Assembly: GCF_905475395.1 (NCBI RefSeq)
Contig: NC_058339.1
Coordinates: 14,640,001-14,704,000 of the forward strand
Reading direction: 5' to 3'
Length of the DNA stretch: 64,000 nucleotides
Source: Chrysoperla carnea
Lineage: Eukaryota > Arthropoda > Insecta > Neuroptera > Chrysopidae
Shown: positions 1 through 12,451 of the stretch, in pieces
How the letters are laid out: each line of letters opens with the position of its first letter
How positions within the stretch are numbered: the first letter of the stretch is position 1
Notes under the pieces: model-generated
What the model saw: the letters and a program-made list of their open reading frames with translations, nothing else
What the model was told of the DNA's origin: nothing
Database searches by the model: none
Made by a program: the position numbers and the translations under genes

Positions 1-149
1 TGAGTTCATCGAAGATCCATCATTTGATGAACAGAGACGACTATAGTTAGAGTATTAATGATTGAAGAGAGATATCTATATTATCAAGTTTATAAGCATC
101 ACTTTCGCACAATATATTATATATTTTTGTAGTTGCGTGATATTGTAAA
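1..149 (-). repeat. dispersed repeat P, cut by the window edge
   Basis: Reverse complement of 27045-27193: GATCCATCATTTGATGAAC at the left and ATTATATATTTTTGTAGTTG at the right. TTCATC...GATGAA at the left end forms a small hairpin. Confidence 0.7.
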
Positions 150-648
150 GCTAAAAATAAAACATTATTTGACTACAAAGAATGTATTTGTGCAAAAAAC
201 CAAAACCTTTTTTACAATACTGTAGGGAAACAAACACTTTAATGCCAGAAATTAAAAAAATACAGTATTTTTAGAACGCAAAAAAACATGTCATTCAATC
301 ATGTAGGTATTGAAAAATATAATGCAGACAAACTGTCTGTCATATTATAGTATGTAGGTATATATACCTAATGCAATTTTACTATAATGTAGTAATATGT
401 TACACCTACATTTCCATGACAGATTTGTAATCAACTATACGATCAAAAACATAATCGATCAAAATAGAACAACAATAACAATAAAATAAATAAATGTACA
501 AGGTGCAGATACAGATATAAACAAACAATACACTAAACCTGTTTTCTCTATAGAATTTGATCAATGTAGCTTACTTTTGTGCATGAAGTAATAATAATAC
601 TATTGTAATGTGTTGAAATGTTGGCTAGAATTGTTTCTTGTGTGTGAT

Positions 649-1294
649 TTAAGGATGTATGAGCATGACAACAATGTTTGATTTAAAGGCTCAAAATTTG
701 TTTGTAGGTAGTCTTTTACTCAAAGAATATGTGGTTAAAATTTCAGCTTAGGTATCCGTGCAAATTTTTAAGAAAAAAGTCATTAAAAATCGATATAAAA
801 TACATTGGCTCTTATGGAGGAATCTCAAAAAACGACATATTTTGGAAGTTTTTGATAATTTTCATTTGGAATGAATGAAAACAAATTTAAAAAAATTTTT
901 TAATAGAAAGTAAACATATTAGCAATGAATTAGAAAAGAAAAAAACTAAGTGTCACCGTCCATATAAGGGATGTAAGAGCAGGGTAGATTAAGGGTTGAA
1001 ATTATTTTTATCTTATTTTCAACTTTGATAATGAATTTTGTTATAACTTCATGAATGTAGACGAAAAATAAGAATAAAATTTTTCGATATGTGCCTTGGT
1101 TTTCGAAATATCGAAAGCTGAATAATTAAACAAAATTTTCAATTTTCGATATTTTGAAAATTAAGCCAGATATCGAAAAATTTTATTCTTACTTTTCGTC
1201 TTATATCGTCAAGTAATAATATAAATTTATCATCAAAATTGAAAATATCTATTTTTAAATTTGTGCCCCCACTACCATGCTCATACATCCTTAA
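649..1294. mobile_element. piggyBac-like MITE, family PB1
   Basis: TTAA at each end (649-652, 1291-1294) borders 15-base perfect inverted ends starting GGATGTATGAGCATG. TTAA target choice is typical of piggyBac elements. No transposase frame is present. An internal inverted pair (about 1058-1090 and 1169-1200, around AATTTTTCGATAT) can fold back. Confidence 0.85.
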
Positions 1295-1349
1295 ATATAA
1301 ATATTGTGTACAGGCTGCTTTAGATAGGATTCACCAGATTCACACTTGA

Positions 1350-1629
1350 TTCACAAGATTTTAAAGTCGAAAAGTTCGTGTAGTTGTAGATTTCTTTACG
1401 AGTTACCAGGCGTGTATTATAAAACTAAATTATTTAGGTATAATATTCGATTAATTGCTTTTTAATAAATTTTTATTAAAAATAACCTTATATTTTAATT
1501 AGTTTCTTTTTCAGTGTCATAAAAAGAAATATAATTAAATATAATAATAATAATAATAATAAAACATGTATTTCCGATATAATAACATCTTTTTCAAAAA
1601 TAGAAATAAGTACATATACCTATATACCA
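1350..1629. repeat. flank duplicated at 17646-17915
   Basis: The 280 bases from TTCACAAGATT to ACCTATATACCAT recur at about 17646-17915 with few differences. One is the length of an (ATA)n run. It lies 55 bases after the PB1 element here, but touches PB1 directly in the other copy. Confidence 0.8.
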
Positions 1630-1630
1630 T

Positions 1631-3600
1631 ATTAAGAACATGGAAGTAATGTAAATCACATCAACAACTTTTGTAGTAGTTGATATACTTTACTTATTAT
1701 ATATATATATACAAATATTGCATCATAATTAATAATAAATCTTTGATATAAATATAAATTACAATTATTATTCATAAGGTAAATGTAATTACTTAAAGCA
1801 ATCACTTAAGGTAGTTCTATCGAATTCAAATATGAAATTATATAGTTTCATTCTTTTATTCAAAAACAAACTGATAATTTATATAACAATTGCAGTTTTG
1901 ATACTTGCATAAATTATTATTATTAATCTAAAAACGTAAATGGTCCTTTATTCATTACGTAAAACAGTCCAATTATGGATATCGAAATCGCACAAAATCA
2001 TTCTTACGTCAAAATTACAAAATTAGTGTTTTTTCTTAGAACAAACCTTGATTTTATAACGCTAAAATATCTCTGTTTTCGACCTAGCAATTGAAACCAG
2101 ATAAATTTCCCTTAGCGTAATTAAAAGTTTGAGCAACTGGGCGAGTTGTCTATAGCCCGTCTTAGAAAAAAAGTACCCTTTTCGTGATTCTTTAACTTCA
2201 AATGTGTTAGCATGGAAAACTTTTGCACATTCCACAAGATACTAATTTCTTATATTTTGACATTTCTCTGTTTATAATTTCAAAAATTTCATTGAGTCAA
2301 ATTACATTTCAGAACTTCGACACTTTTTGAAATAAAACTTCTTATGGGCCACTTTGGACCCTTAAGCCTGTCATTTCTGGGTATTAAAATAAAGTTCATT
2401 GAAATTTTTTCATATACTAGCCACATGTTTAGTTCAAAAGTTCCGTTCCCTGGAAGTTCCTAAAAAACTAAGTGTGTACAAATATTTGAGACTAAAGTTT
2501 CCAATTTCGAGAGTGGATTCTGTTAGAACTGAGGGAAATTAGACGAAAATTACTTAAAGAAGAAATAACACACAAATGCCATTCATTTCATAACTTTAAA
2601 TATATTTTATGGAAAAACTACCGCCGCTTGTTTTCATTTTCTTTATAGGAAAATATTTGTCATGCTTTTATCTAATGAATATTAGTTTTCCAAACTTATA
2701 TTAAGAAAATTAGTCTTGTCAAATCTATAAATTGCTTATAAATGGCATTAACGACAGTGTATAAACATGATTCGAAGAGGATTTTAAGAAAACGTGATTT
2801 TTTGAGAACGTCCTTAATCAAATCTGACATGGAAATAAGGCAATTTAATTATGAGTCGATAATTTAGAGAGTATATATTAGGTGAAAGAAAACACTAAGC
2901 ATCTGGGAGCAACAAATTCATAAGTTTTGTAACTATCTCGTTATAAAAAAAAATAAAAAAAACCATGTTTTAAATAGGTTAAGCGCTTACACAGTACACT
3001 AACCAAATCTTTGGTTTCACTCGACGCAATAAAATGAAAAGCACTCCTTAATATATAAATTTATATAACATAATAAAACTAACTAGAATTAACAAGAAGT
3101 AATCTCTCATATATGTTATGTACCTATAATTAGTATAACGCTCATGTGAAGTACAACAACAACACAAGCAACACTGCATTGCACCAGATATATATGTTAT
3201 TGCTGGGAAATACACATTTAAAAAAAAGAATTGAAGTACTATTTTATGAAACTCCTAGATAAATTTATATTATTTTAAAGTGTTTTTGTTTCGATGTTAG
3301 AATACTTGGTAAAACATAAACATAAAGTAAATATAGAACCACCTTTTTCTAGTACATACAGCTTTATGAATACATAGCATAACAGTACTTAATTAATTAC
3401 CCTATTAATAAATTATTATGTGCAGTACAACTTCTCTTGTTATGCATTATTAGCCTATTATGATTACAGCCCCCTATTTACCACACAAGAACCAAGGACA
3501 AAAGCAATGTTAAAAAAAAAATTCAAAAAAGTATGAAAACACGAAAATATTTTCGAAATTACAACTCTAAAATAATTTTAATCCCGGCGACTACGGAACC
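1631..3600. other. no gene seen
   Basis: AT-rich DNA without convincing frames or splice-bounded exons. TTAAGGTAGTTCT at 1807-1819 resembles the left end of the PB2 family but no right end follows. Confidence 0.5.
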
Positions 3601-3601
3601 A

Positions 3602-3812
3602 CGCTCCCAAAGGATGAAAAAACAAGAAAATATTTTCATCTAAAATTGTTATGATGAGCAAAATCGTTATTACAGTCGGGGGGACCTCTTTTCTGTCCTG
3701 TGGAAAACTTTATAATGCTAATGGGCCCCCGACTGTAATGACGATTTTACTTATTATAACAATTTCAGATATAAATATGTTTTTTTGTTTTCATATCTTT
3801 TTGAGTGTGATT
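3602..3812. repeat. foldback element
   Basis: Two inverted arms, about 3602-3683 and 3726-3812, meet near a C/G-rich centre (CAGTCGGGGG and CCCCCGACTG). The inner 45 bases pair closely and the outer parts less well. The 62-codon frame across it is a by-product. Confidence 0.7.
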
Positions 3813-3825
3813 TTGTATTCGTTGG

Positions 3826-4340
3826 TACCATGTACATGAAATATACCAAGGTATACTAAGTTAAGTCCCAAGTTAGTAAAGCTTAAAAATATTGATGCTA
3901 TGAACAAAATTTTGGTATAGACGTTCATGAAATTACTTAATTAATCCATTTCCGATTGTCTGTCTGTCTGCATCAGTTTGTCTGTCCGCCTGTCATCACG
4001 ATTACTCAAAAACGAAAAGTGATATCAAGCTGAAATTCTTATAGCTAGCTGAGGACGTAAAAAGTAAGGTTGAGTTCGTAAATGAGCAACTTAGGTCAAT
4101 TGCGTCTTATAAACCGTTAGAGATAGAGCAAAAGTTAAAATATAAAAAATTTTCCTTACAAACAAATAAACAACTTTTGTTTGAAACATTTTTTCGTTGT
4201 ATAGTATGTGTATTATATGGGTATATCAGTTATAAGTGTGTGACTTGTATGTATCTGTAATTTGACAGAGTAATCAACATTGTTTATACATAGTATTTCA
4301 ACAATTAACTCAGTCAATTGTTTGTTTTCACTTGTTTTAA
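3826..4340 (+). repeat. dispersed repeat B, copy 1
   Basis: Starts TACCATGTACATGAAATATACC, contains the marker CCAAGTT-GTAA-GCTTAAAAATATTGATGC and a CTGT-rich run, and ends ATTTCAACAATTAACTCAGT plus CAATTGTTTG. Matches 58801-59470 along its length. Non-coding. Confidence 0.75.
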
Positions 4341-5566
4341 TTTAGTTTATTGTATAATGTTGAACTGTAACTAACTATAAATAATTCCGCCACTTAAATA
4401 ATTAAAATATTCTTTGGAACAATTTAGTTTAAATTTTATATTTAAACTTTTCTCAAATATCAAGGCTAGATTTTCGTTCCACATATATCGTTTATATTAA
4501 AATAAAACGTTTAAAATTAAATTTTAAATAATTGCATGATTCAAATATAAACAAATGACTTTTTACATAATTAAAAAACAAACATACACTTTACCTTCAT
4601 GCTGTGTTTCCTATACAAAATTAAGTAGTTTAATCATATGTAACTAAGTATTTTTATTTACGACCTTGAAAGTATTTTTATTTTCACCGGATATATTTAA
4701 GATGATGATATATGAAAATACCTCTAGGCTGTTGATTAAATAATCATAATTTTGACACTTTCTTTTTTAAAGGTCTATTTTTTTTTCATTTTTAATATAG
4801 CATTAACTTTACATTTAAGTTTTACCAAGCAAAGAGCTCTTTGAAACCCCAAAAGCAAGTTCAAATTTGGATTGCATCAGACAATGTGTCTTAAAATTGG
4901 CGCACACAATTAAAAATGGAATAAATATCTAAAGTTAATTAATTTTAATATTTTGACTTCAGATTTTTTAATGAAAGATTTTGTTTTTATCTAAATTTTT
5001 TTTTCTTTATTACAGCCAAAATCAGCCTCAAAATAATCTTGATTTTGAAACCATATTTATCAATTTCTAATAAAAGTTAGTAGATTGTCAGAATTTTTTA
5101 GAGAGAGGAATTTGACTGACTGAATTTTCTTTAGCTTAAAGTTTTTACATTATTTTATTTAATTTAAAAATGTCTTACTACCTACTAAAATATTTTGAGT
5201 CGCTATTAAAATATTTTTAACATGATTTTATTCAAAAATTTTTATAAAATCATCCAATAAAAAATGTTATACATTCTTGAAAAAAATTCTTACTTTGCTG
5301 AATAAATCTCTATTCAAGGTTTCTTCTATAATGTTAAAAATAAAGTTCAGTAAACTTTTAGACACGTTAATTACACATTGAAAATATTACTATGCTGAAT
5401 TATTTTAAATATCACATGAAACTTAAAAAACTAATTTTTTATTCAAAATTTTAATTAATCATAGTGAATTTTATTTTATCAAGGTTAGTATCTAATTAAT
5501 TCTGTAGTGGTAACTAACTATTGTATGATAATAATGAAAATATTAATTTTTATGAAATATTTATCT
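4341..5566. other. no gene seen
   Basis: AT-rich, no repeat structure or coding signal recognised. Confidence 0.5.
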
Positions 5567-5987
5567 ACTAGAATAATACCCACCCGCTTGGCTGAGTTTA
5601 AAAGTAACGAATGGTAAAGATTGCTCTCGCTTATCACCTTTCTATAACACTCGAAATAAAGGTAAAATATACGTATGGTTTTCTATTTTTTTAAATGTAT
5701 AATAGTCGTAATTATTCATTGAGTATATCAGAAAAGATGGCCGTGAAATATTTTATATTGACTATTTTTACAAAAATCTGTAATTTATGGTAATGTCACA
5801 TGACTACTTTTACAGAAATCTGTAATTTATGGTAATGTCAAATTGAATTAATTAAAACAATTTTTTTCACAAGTATGAGCTATATTGCTGTACAGTTTCA
5901 TTAAAAACCATTGGCTAGTTTTAGCGTGAAAGCGTAACAAACAAACAAACAAACATGCTTACTTTCTCATTTATAATATATAGAGAT
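5567..5987 (+). mobile_element. dispersed repeat C, copy 1
   Basis: Begins ACTAGAATAATACCCACCCG and ends TTTATAATATATAGAGAT after an (AACA)n run, a layout shared with the copy at 46618-47152. It contains two tandem 42-base subunits (5760-5801, 5802-5843) with ATCTGTAATTTATGGTAATG. No coding frame. The ACTAG...GCTTCGC-type start occurs in widespread arthropod repeats; the class is not established here. Confidence 0.75.
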
Positions 5988-8047
5988 TAAATTTTCACTT
6001 TAAAACAAAACACAAACTGATAATTAATCAAAGAATTCCCACATAAAAAGAAATTTTTTTTCCTTTAAAAAATTTGGCTTTCACTGGAATACATTTTACT
6101 GACACTCTTACTCCAATTATCAAGATAAAATTCCTTCAAAACTATAAAATTCTACAAAAAAGCTTAATCAATTGAAAAAAATATTATTTAATCTTTTGAA
6201 CAATGTGTAAATACTTTTTGTGATACAAAAAATCCGTTTTATATCGTGTTCTTTTCGAGATTACATTTTCTGAAGGCTTATTCGATGTCACCACATACAA
6301 CATAGAAATATATTTCTCAATATAATACGTTTCTTAATCAATGGATCGTATATGAAAAACGTTTTCTTCACATAGAAACTTTTTTTCTTCTAACCACGTT
6401 TTTGAACAGAGCTTAAATAGAATTATCCTTTACGATAATAAAAAAAAAATACAAATTGTATTTTGACTTATTTCACACAAGTTAGTGTGTTTTATTGATT
6501 TACAAAGAAAAATATTATTAAGCAAAGCAAATAAAAATTGAAACATTCCTTTAAAAATGACGCTATGAAAATTTTTCTTTTGTGACAAGGCAGAAAATTT
6601 GTAGACAAAAATTATTTTTATAAATATAAATATAGAAAAATTGAGTTGGCAGAATATGCATGTGTGCATAACAGTTGTCGTTTAATTTTAGACCACAAAT
6701 TGAATAGCAAGGCGCATCACATATTTTCAGACCTATGATTCGAAAATACAAAAATCATTACGATAAAGAATGTTATAGAAGATTATTTTTTTCTATTTTC
6801 CCTTCAAATCCACATACTTCTTCTATTCAATTAAAAAAAAATGTTTTTAGGAGATTATTGCCCCTAGGTTTGCAACAACAAAATTCTACGTACTTAATTA
6901 TTACTTAAGAAATTATGTAAATAATTCTGAGAATTATTTCTTGAAAAAAAATTGTAATGGTTAAAAAATTATTATTTTTTATATAAAATTCTGCTTAATA
7001 ATAGTTGAGATGATTTTTTTAATTCTGGTAACAGATATTAAGAAATATTCTATTTAAAAGGTGATTAATTAATTTTATATTATGTAATACAAAACTACAA
7101 GGTGTTCCAGGAGTAACGAATGCTCTTGTTGCATCAGGTAGCAAAGAAAAGGAGGCAAGAGGATGAGAAGCAGTAAACTCACTCCATTTAGACATGATTT
7201 CGAGCAATTTCCCAAGAATTTCCATGTAGAATGAACATCAATATAAGATCTTTATACAAAATTTATATATCGAATATTTTGTATTATTATATTGTTTAGA
7301 AAAAATTTCTATAATATGATTCGAAGTTGTTTTTCTAGTAAACACATAAAAACAAATATACGTCAAATAAAATATGTCTAGAAACTAAATAACATGAAAA
7401 ACAACTACCAACTTTATTTTATGAATTTAATACTCAACTTTTTTTATTATTATTTATAGACCATGTTTCCATTAACTTAATTATTAGAATAATAATAATA
7501 ATAATAATTTTCCCGTTAAATTTCGTTTTTCATTTACATACTAAAAACAATATTTTCCTTCCTAAGTAAGCTAAGACCGTTTTTATTTTAATAAATTGTG
7601 TATACAGTTGCCAGTTCATTTGTAATCAGTTTCAGCAATAGTTTTTACAGGAAATGTATAAACAATTTTTATCAACTCAGGAAACCGGCAATATACATTT
7701 TTTAACATAAATAAACCGTTCGTATTATTGTTACAGGTCATGAATATATCCATTAAATTTCAACAATGCTATTAATACTACAGTTCTCATCGGAATCTAT
7801 TATCATTAAAATCCTACTCCCAAATATACCAAGAAAGTTCGGGTAGATTAATACAGATGGGTAATAACGTAAAATATGTCACAAGTGTATCTTCGATCTT
7901 TTTATCCTCTGATTCTACTATTAAAAGAGCATCAAAATTTTGTTTTTTGTCATTTACCCACCGATTTAGTTGAAGTCATATCATATAGGCATATATTATT
8001 GAACTTTTCGAACCTTAAAGGACGTTCATGCGTCAACGATATTAGTA
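5988..8047. other. no gene seen; one richer patch
   Basis: Mostly AT-rich. A patch at about 7098-7225 is richer in G and C and is open on the minus strand with TASHPLASFSLLPDATRAF, but lacks recognised homology or clean splice sites. Confidence 0.4.
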
Positions 8048-8055
8048 GTCTACAC

Positions 8056-8248
8056 CAGGCATGGGCGAGTTATTTTAAGTCGAAGTCACCATTGTTATAA
8101 CTTTATTGTGTGTCATAAACTTCATTGTGTGTTTCTTTACCCAAGACGGCATTGCTCATAGAAAAGGAAGCGAGACGGGTTTACGACTCTTCTACCTATC
8201 TCAGTTTCTCAGAAGTCTGAGGGACTCCTCTACGTTTGCCCATGCCTG
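8056..8248. mobile_element. hAT-like MITE
   Basis: Perfect 11-base inverted ends CAGGCATGGGC are flanked by an exact 8-base duplication GTCTACAC (8048-8055, 8249-8256). The 8-base duplication and CAG start are typical of hAT elements. No coding sequence. Confidence 0.88.
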
Positions 8249-8309
8249 GTCTACACTAATTATATAAATTTTGTTTGTTTGTAATGGCTAAAAACTCAAG
8301 AACTACTGG

Positions 8310-8400
8310 ACAAATTTAAAAAATTCTTTCACCTATAGAAATCTACATTATCAGCGGGTAATTTGGGCCAAATTTTATTAAATTCAAAAATTAAAAAACT
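8310..8400 (+). repeat. dispersed repeat N fragment
   Basis: TTAAAAAATTCTTTCACCTA and AATCTACATTATC match two tandem segments at 36935-37120. Confidence 0.5.
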
Positions 8401-8804
8401 TGAAATTGTGAACAAAAGTAGAAATAAATGAAAGCAAGGGAAGTGAAGTCAACGCGGTAATCTTAGTTGAAGTTGAAATTGCTAGTACAGAAATTAAAAA
8501 ATCGGATAATCCAAAAGTTTCAATGAATTAAGAAAGAAAAAATATACTTTTATCGAATTAATTTCGTTGAATTTAGTTTTAAAAGTGGCAAGGGTTATAC
8601 ATCGGACTAACAGTTGTACATGGAACAGGATCAGTGACCGAGCGAGTAAAGGCGTAATCAACTCGACATGGTAATCGATTTACCATCCAGAACTTATCTT
8701 TTACCAGTTACCCACGTGAATTAAACATTTTATCTTACTTTCCCCATATTTACCTCGCGTGATTCGATTGTATTATTTAAGAGTACCTACAAGGTATTTA
8801 ATTA

Positions 8805-9020
8805 CTTAATAGGTTAGGTTAGAGTGGTTGTCCTGGGTTGGGACACAATTAGACCATAGGGTCCGTTGTGATTCTGAAAAAGGGTTGGCCCATCCCCGGC
8901 CACTACTCCATGAACCATTTGGAGCTGTTTAAGAACGCAGAAGAGCTTTGACGTCGACGGACTACAGGTCGTCAAAGAGAGGCTGGCTCAAGTAAGTCCA
9001 TCTCCTCATTATTAGGACCT
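8805..9020 (+). repeat. GGTTAGGTTAGAGTGG repeat-like segment
   Basis: A GC-rich segment beginning TAATAGGTTAGGTTAGAGTG, with GGGTTGGGACACAATTAGAC. Composition differs sharply from the flanks, and no frame is open. It looks like a dispersed element, but no second copy is in the window. Confidence 0.35.
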
Positions 9021-9689
9021 TAAAACTATCCATGCAGTTAGCTATTAAGATCTTAAAACTATCTATAGTTAAAAATCATTATTGTTTCCCATAGCGGTTA
9101 TAGCACCAAATAAAAAAAAAGTTATTTATTATGACAGACGAAAGATGTGAGAAATTTTCAAGATTGCAATAAAAATTAAATATAAAAGCATTTTAATAAT
9201 TTTTATGATATCTAATTTAATTAATTAATCAATAAAATAATAATCGAGCTTTGAAAATTACATAGTTTTGTCGCAGTCACTATATTATTAATGTTAACAG
9301 TAATATTGATAATTAAAAAGGGCAATTAATAAAAAAAAAAACTTAATTATACTCTACAGGCTATAAACAACTTAAAACAGTACATTCCAACAACAAAAAA
9401 CGCGTCCATATCCATGGAATTTCATTAATTACAAGAAATTTTATCAAGAAATAATTTTTTTTAAGAAATGGTTCCAAGTATTTTACCTTGAATTATTTAA
9501 ATAAAGGTGTTTAATGAAAAAAACCAATACTTGTCAATTTTGCAATTGACATTTGGTATATAATTATTAAATAGCAACAATTTCCTTTTTCTTGGAATAT
9601 TATTACAAGTTTCGTGTCCAACACCACAATCCGAATATCAAATTTATCATAAATGGTAATTAATTTCTTTGTCCTGAATATATTAAACA

Positions 9690-10530
9690 TATCGAGATGA
9701 AAAGAAACTACTAGAGATATCGAATAAGGAATTCCTTGATAAAAGCCAACTTCGATCGGGCAACCTTCAAGTTTCAATTTCTCATTCAATTCCTTTTCCG
9801 TCTTTCACATCGTGAATACTTCAACTTTTCGGAGTTAATAAAGGTTACAAGTAACGATATGGATTTTCCTAGAATTTAAACGACATATCGAAAAAGGAAT
9901 TCCATGATAAAAGCCAACTTCGATCGAGAAATCTTCAAGTTTCTATCCCTCATTCACATCGTGAATAGTTCAACTTTTCGAAGTTAATAAAGGTTACAAG
10001 TAATGTTATGGGAGTTCTTAAAATTTAAAAGAGATATCGAAAAAAGGATTCCTTGATAAAAACCAACTTCGATCGAGCGAGCAATCTTCAAGTTTCTATC
10101 CCTCATTTAATTGCCTTTCCTTCATTCACATCGTGAGTAGTTTAACTTTTCGAAGTTAATAAAGGTTACAAGTAATGATATGGGTGTTCTTAGAATTTAA
10201 AAGAGATATCGAAAAAGGAATTCCTTGAAAAAAGCCAACTTCGATAAGGCAATCTCCAAATTTCTTTTCCTCTTTCAATTCCCTTTCCTTCATTCATATC
10301 GTGAATAGTTCAACTTTTCGAAGTTAATAAAGGTTACAAGTAATGATATGGGTGTTCCTAGAATTTAAAAGAGATATCGAAAAAGGAATTCCTTGATAAA
10401 AGCCAACTTCAATCGGACAACACCTTCAAGTTTCTATTCCGCATTCAATTCCCTTCCCTTTATTTAAATCGTGAGTAGTTTAACTAATCGAAGTTAATAA
10501 AGGTTCCTAGAAATGTGTGTTCCTAGAATT
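9690..10530. repeat. tandem array, about 168-bp unit
   Basis: Five degenerate units. The marker GCCAACTTCGAT starts near 9745, 9913, 10062, 10234 and 10402, giving spacings of 168, 149, 172 and 168. Each unit also has GAAGTTAATAAAGGTTACAA and GAGATATCGAAAAAGGAAT. The spacing differences reflect internal deletions. The frame at 9511-9789 (minus) overlaps its edge and is not a gene. Confidence 0.85.
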
Positions 10531-10539
10531 TAAACACAT

Positions 10540-11819
10540 CATTTTTTTAATTGTTTTTAACAGTTTCGTAGACTTCAATGTTCTACTCACCAAATTCATT
10601 ATAAAGTACTCCAAGTTCGGAATATGGGTCAAAATCTGGCTTCTTTTTACGTCAGGAATAACTAAAATTCGTAGTTTTGCATACCAAAAAAATCATTTTA
10701 GTTTTATCGTTTTATTTAAAGCTTTTTTTTGCTCTTACCTAAAAATTTTATAATGTTGTGTTTATATATTTTGAATGGAATAACTGAACGAAGAAAAATG
10801 TTATCAACATCCGGTGTAATTTGTTGATTACAACAATAAAATTGTACACCATTAAATTCAAAATAAACAAAAAAAAAATAGTGTCTTTTTAAAAAGTGCA
10901 AAGAAGATAAATTACATTTTATTCATGTCAATTTAATGTAATTGAGCTGTATATTTCATTCTATTCATTTCGACCACTTGAAAAAAATCAAATGAAAAGT
11001 CGACTGTATGCGAAGGAGTGAGATTTAATTTCGTGTCTCTATTTATAGAACAATTCGTCAACAATTTAAATTCGCTTTTCATTGAATATTTATAGCGAAT
11101 GATTATTACATTTCAAGGTTTTTCACACAACTAATTATGACCTTTTTTTTTTTTGAGATTAACAATTAATTTTCACTTTCATCATACTTACAAAATACTT
11201 CTTATTTTTCAAATGACACAAGAAAATTCACATAATTTTTTCATAGAAAAAAAAAACGAAAAACACTTTCACTTAGGAAAAACAAAAAATTTGCAAAATA
11301 GTATAAATAAACATAAAAAACAAAAAAAAAGCGAATATATAATAAATAAACAGCACAAAAACACTGAACACTGTTAGAACACAGTAATACTGTGTTCCTC
11401 ACTTGTACACTGTTTGGTGGCAACTAAAACGTAGAGCCGGCTCTTGTATTCTCTGCTGGTCTACTGCTGTCATATGTTTAGTGTGGTAGTACCCCGAACT
11501 GTTGGAAATGTATACAAATACTAGGATTCTTAATAGTATTATTTTATACTCAAATTATTGATATTCAAATTTCATGGTTGGTTTAATTGATTTCATTTAT
11601 GATTGTTCCTTTTCGTTTGTTCATTTTATAATTTCTATAGATTGTCAGTTTATTTATTTTGAAAGAATGACAGATAACTTTTTATTTTGTAGAAATTTTG
11701 TTAAAAATATGTCACTCTTTAAAGAAAAAACAAGCAAGTGGAAGCGCAAGGCAACTATATAAAACTTTAGACCTATATTACTACCTCAATGGATTTTCCT
11801 GCATTGCTTTATACATTCT
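10540..11819. other. no gene seen
   Basis: AT-rich. GAACACAGTAATACTGTGTTC at 11377-11397 is a small palindrome. Short frames here are not supported. Confidence 0.5.
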
Positions 11820-11831
11820 TTATGCCCCTAA

Positions 11832-12141
11832 GAGCCTAAGTGGGCGAGCGGTCTAAGGCGTTAGTCTTTGACCCTTTGTCTACTTAGACTTTGGTTACGG
11901 GTTCGAATCCAGGCAGCGACAGTGTGAACAATATATAATTAATGGGGGCGGTAGAATTGATCACATTGTCGTCGCTTGGATAAGAACGTAGTAACCGACT
12001 CCACCCACATCAAAATGTAATTGTAAAATATGTTTGTAAATGAATAAATAAAGATTAACAAATAATGATGTGGGTGGCCTCTGTTAAAGGCGTATATGTC
12101 AGAGAAACGGAAGTTAAACCCCATTATTATTATTATTATTA
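11832..12141 (+). mobile_element. tRNA-Leu-derived SINE, copy 1
   Basis: The head carries pol III boxes: A box TGGGCGAGCGG and B box GGTTCGAATCC. The motif GCGGTCTAAGGCG is typical of tRNA-Leu. A non-tRNA body follows and the element ends in an (ATT)n tail. It is flanked by a 12-base direct duplication, TTATGCCCCTAA, at 11820-11831 and 12142-12153, the signature of target-primed reverse transcription. The body and tail match the copy at 42803-43124. Confidence 0.88.
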
Positions 12142-12199
12142 TTATGCCCCTAATACATTCTTCGAACTGAACTTAAAAATGTTGGTGTTATAAGTTTGA

Positions 12200-12350
12200 T
12201 CGCTATGTGTGTGTGTGTGTGTGTGTGTCTGTCTGTGGCATCGTAGCGCCTAAACGGATGAACCGATTTTGATTTTGTTTGAACGGGAATTTAATGGAGA
12301 GCATGTTCTTAGATATGGTTCAAATTCGAGTTTAGGGTTCCGTACTCGAC
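12200..12350 (-). repeat. dispersed repeat G, copy 1
   Basis: A (GT)n/(CTGT)n run is followed by ATCGTAGCGCCTAAACGG, ACCGATTTTGATTT and TTTAGGGTTCCGTACTCG. It is the reverse complement of the copies near 26040, 54000 and 63730. Such segments are common in arthropod genomes. Confidence 0.65.
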
Positions 12351-12451
12351 AATTTTATCAGTAGTTTTTAAAATTTTGTAAATTTCACTTGTTACTTGTA
12401 AAACTAATTGATTTGATGATTTAGGAAAAAAAAAACTTTGAACAAAAAGAA

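Noticed and set aside
7019..7225. 68-codon minus-strand frame in a GC-richer patch
   Set aside because: No family recognised and no credible splice borders; kept only as a remark.
8805..8830. GGTTAGGTTAG as telomeric (TTAGG)n repeat
   Set aside because: Only two units; insect telomere tracts are long.
11832..11935. tRNA-Leu gene
   Set aside because: The acceptor and anticodon stems do not form a proper cloverleaf, and the segment runs into a SINE body and tail with target duplications.
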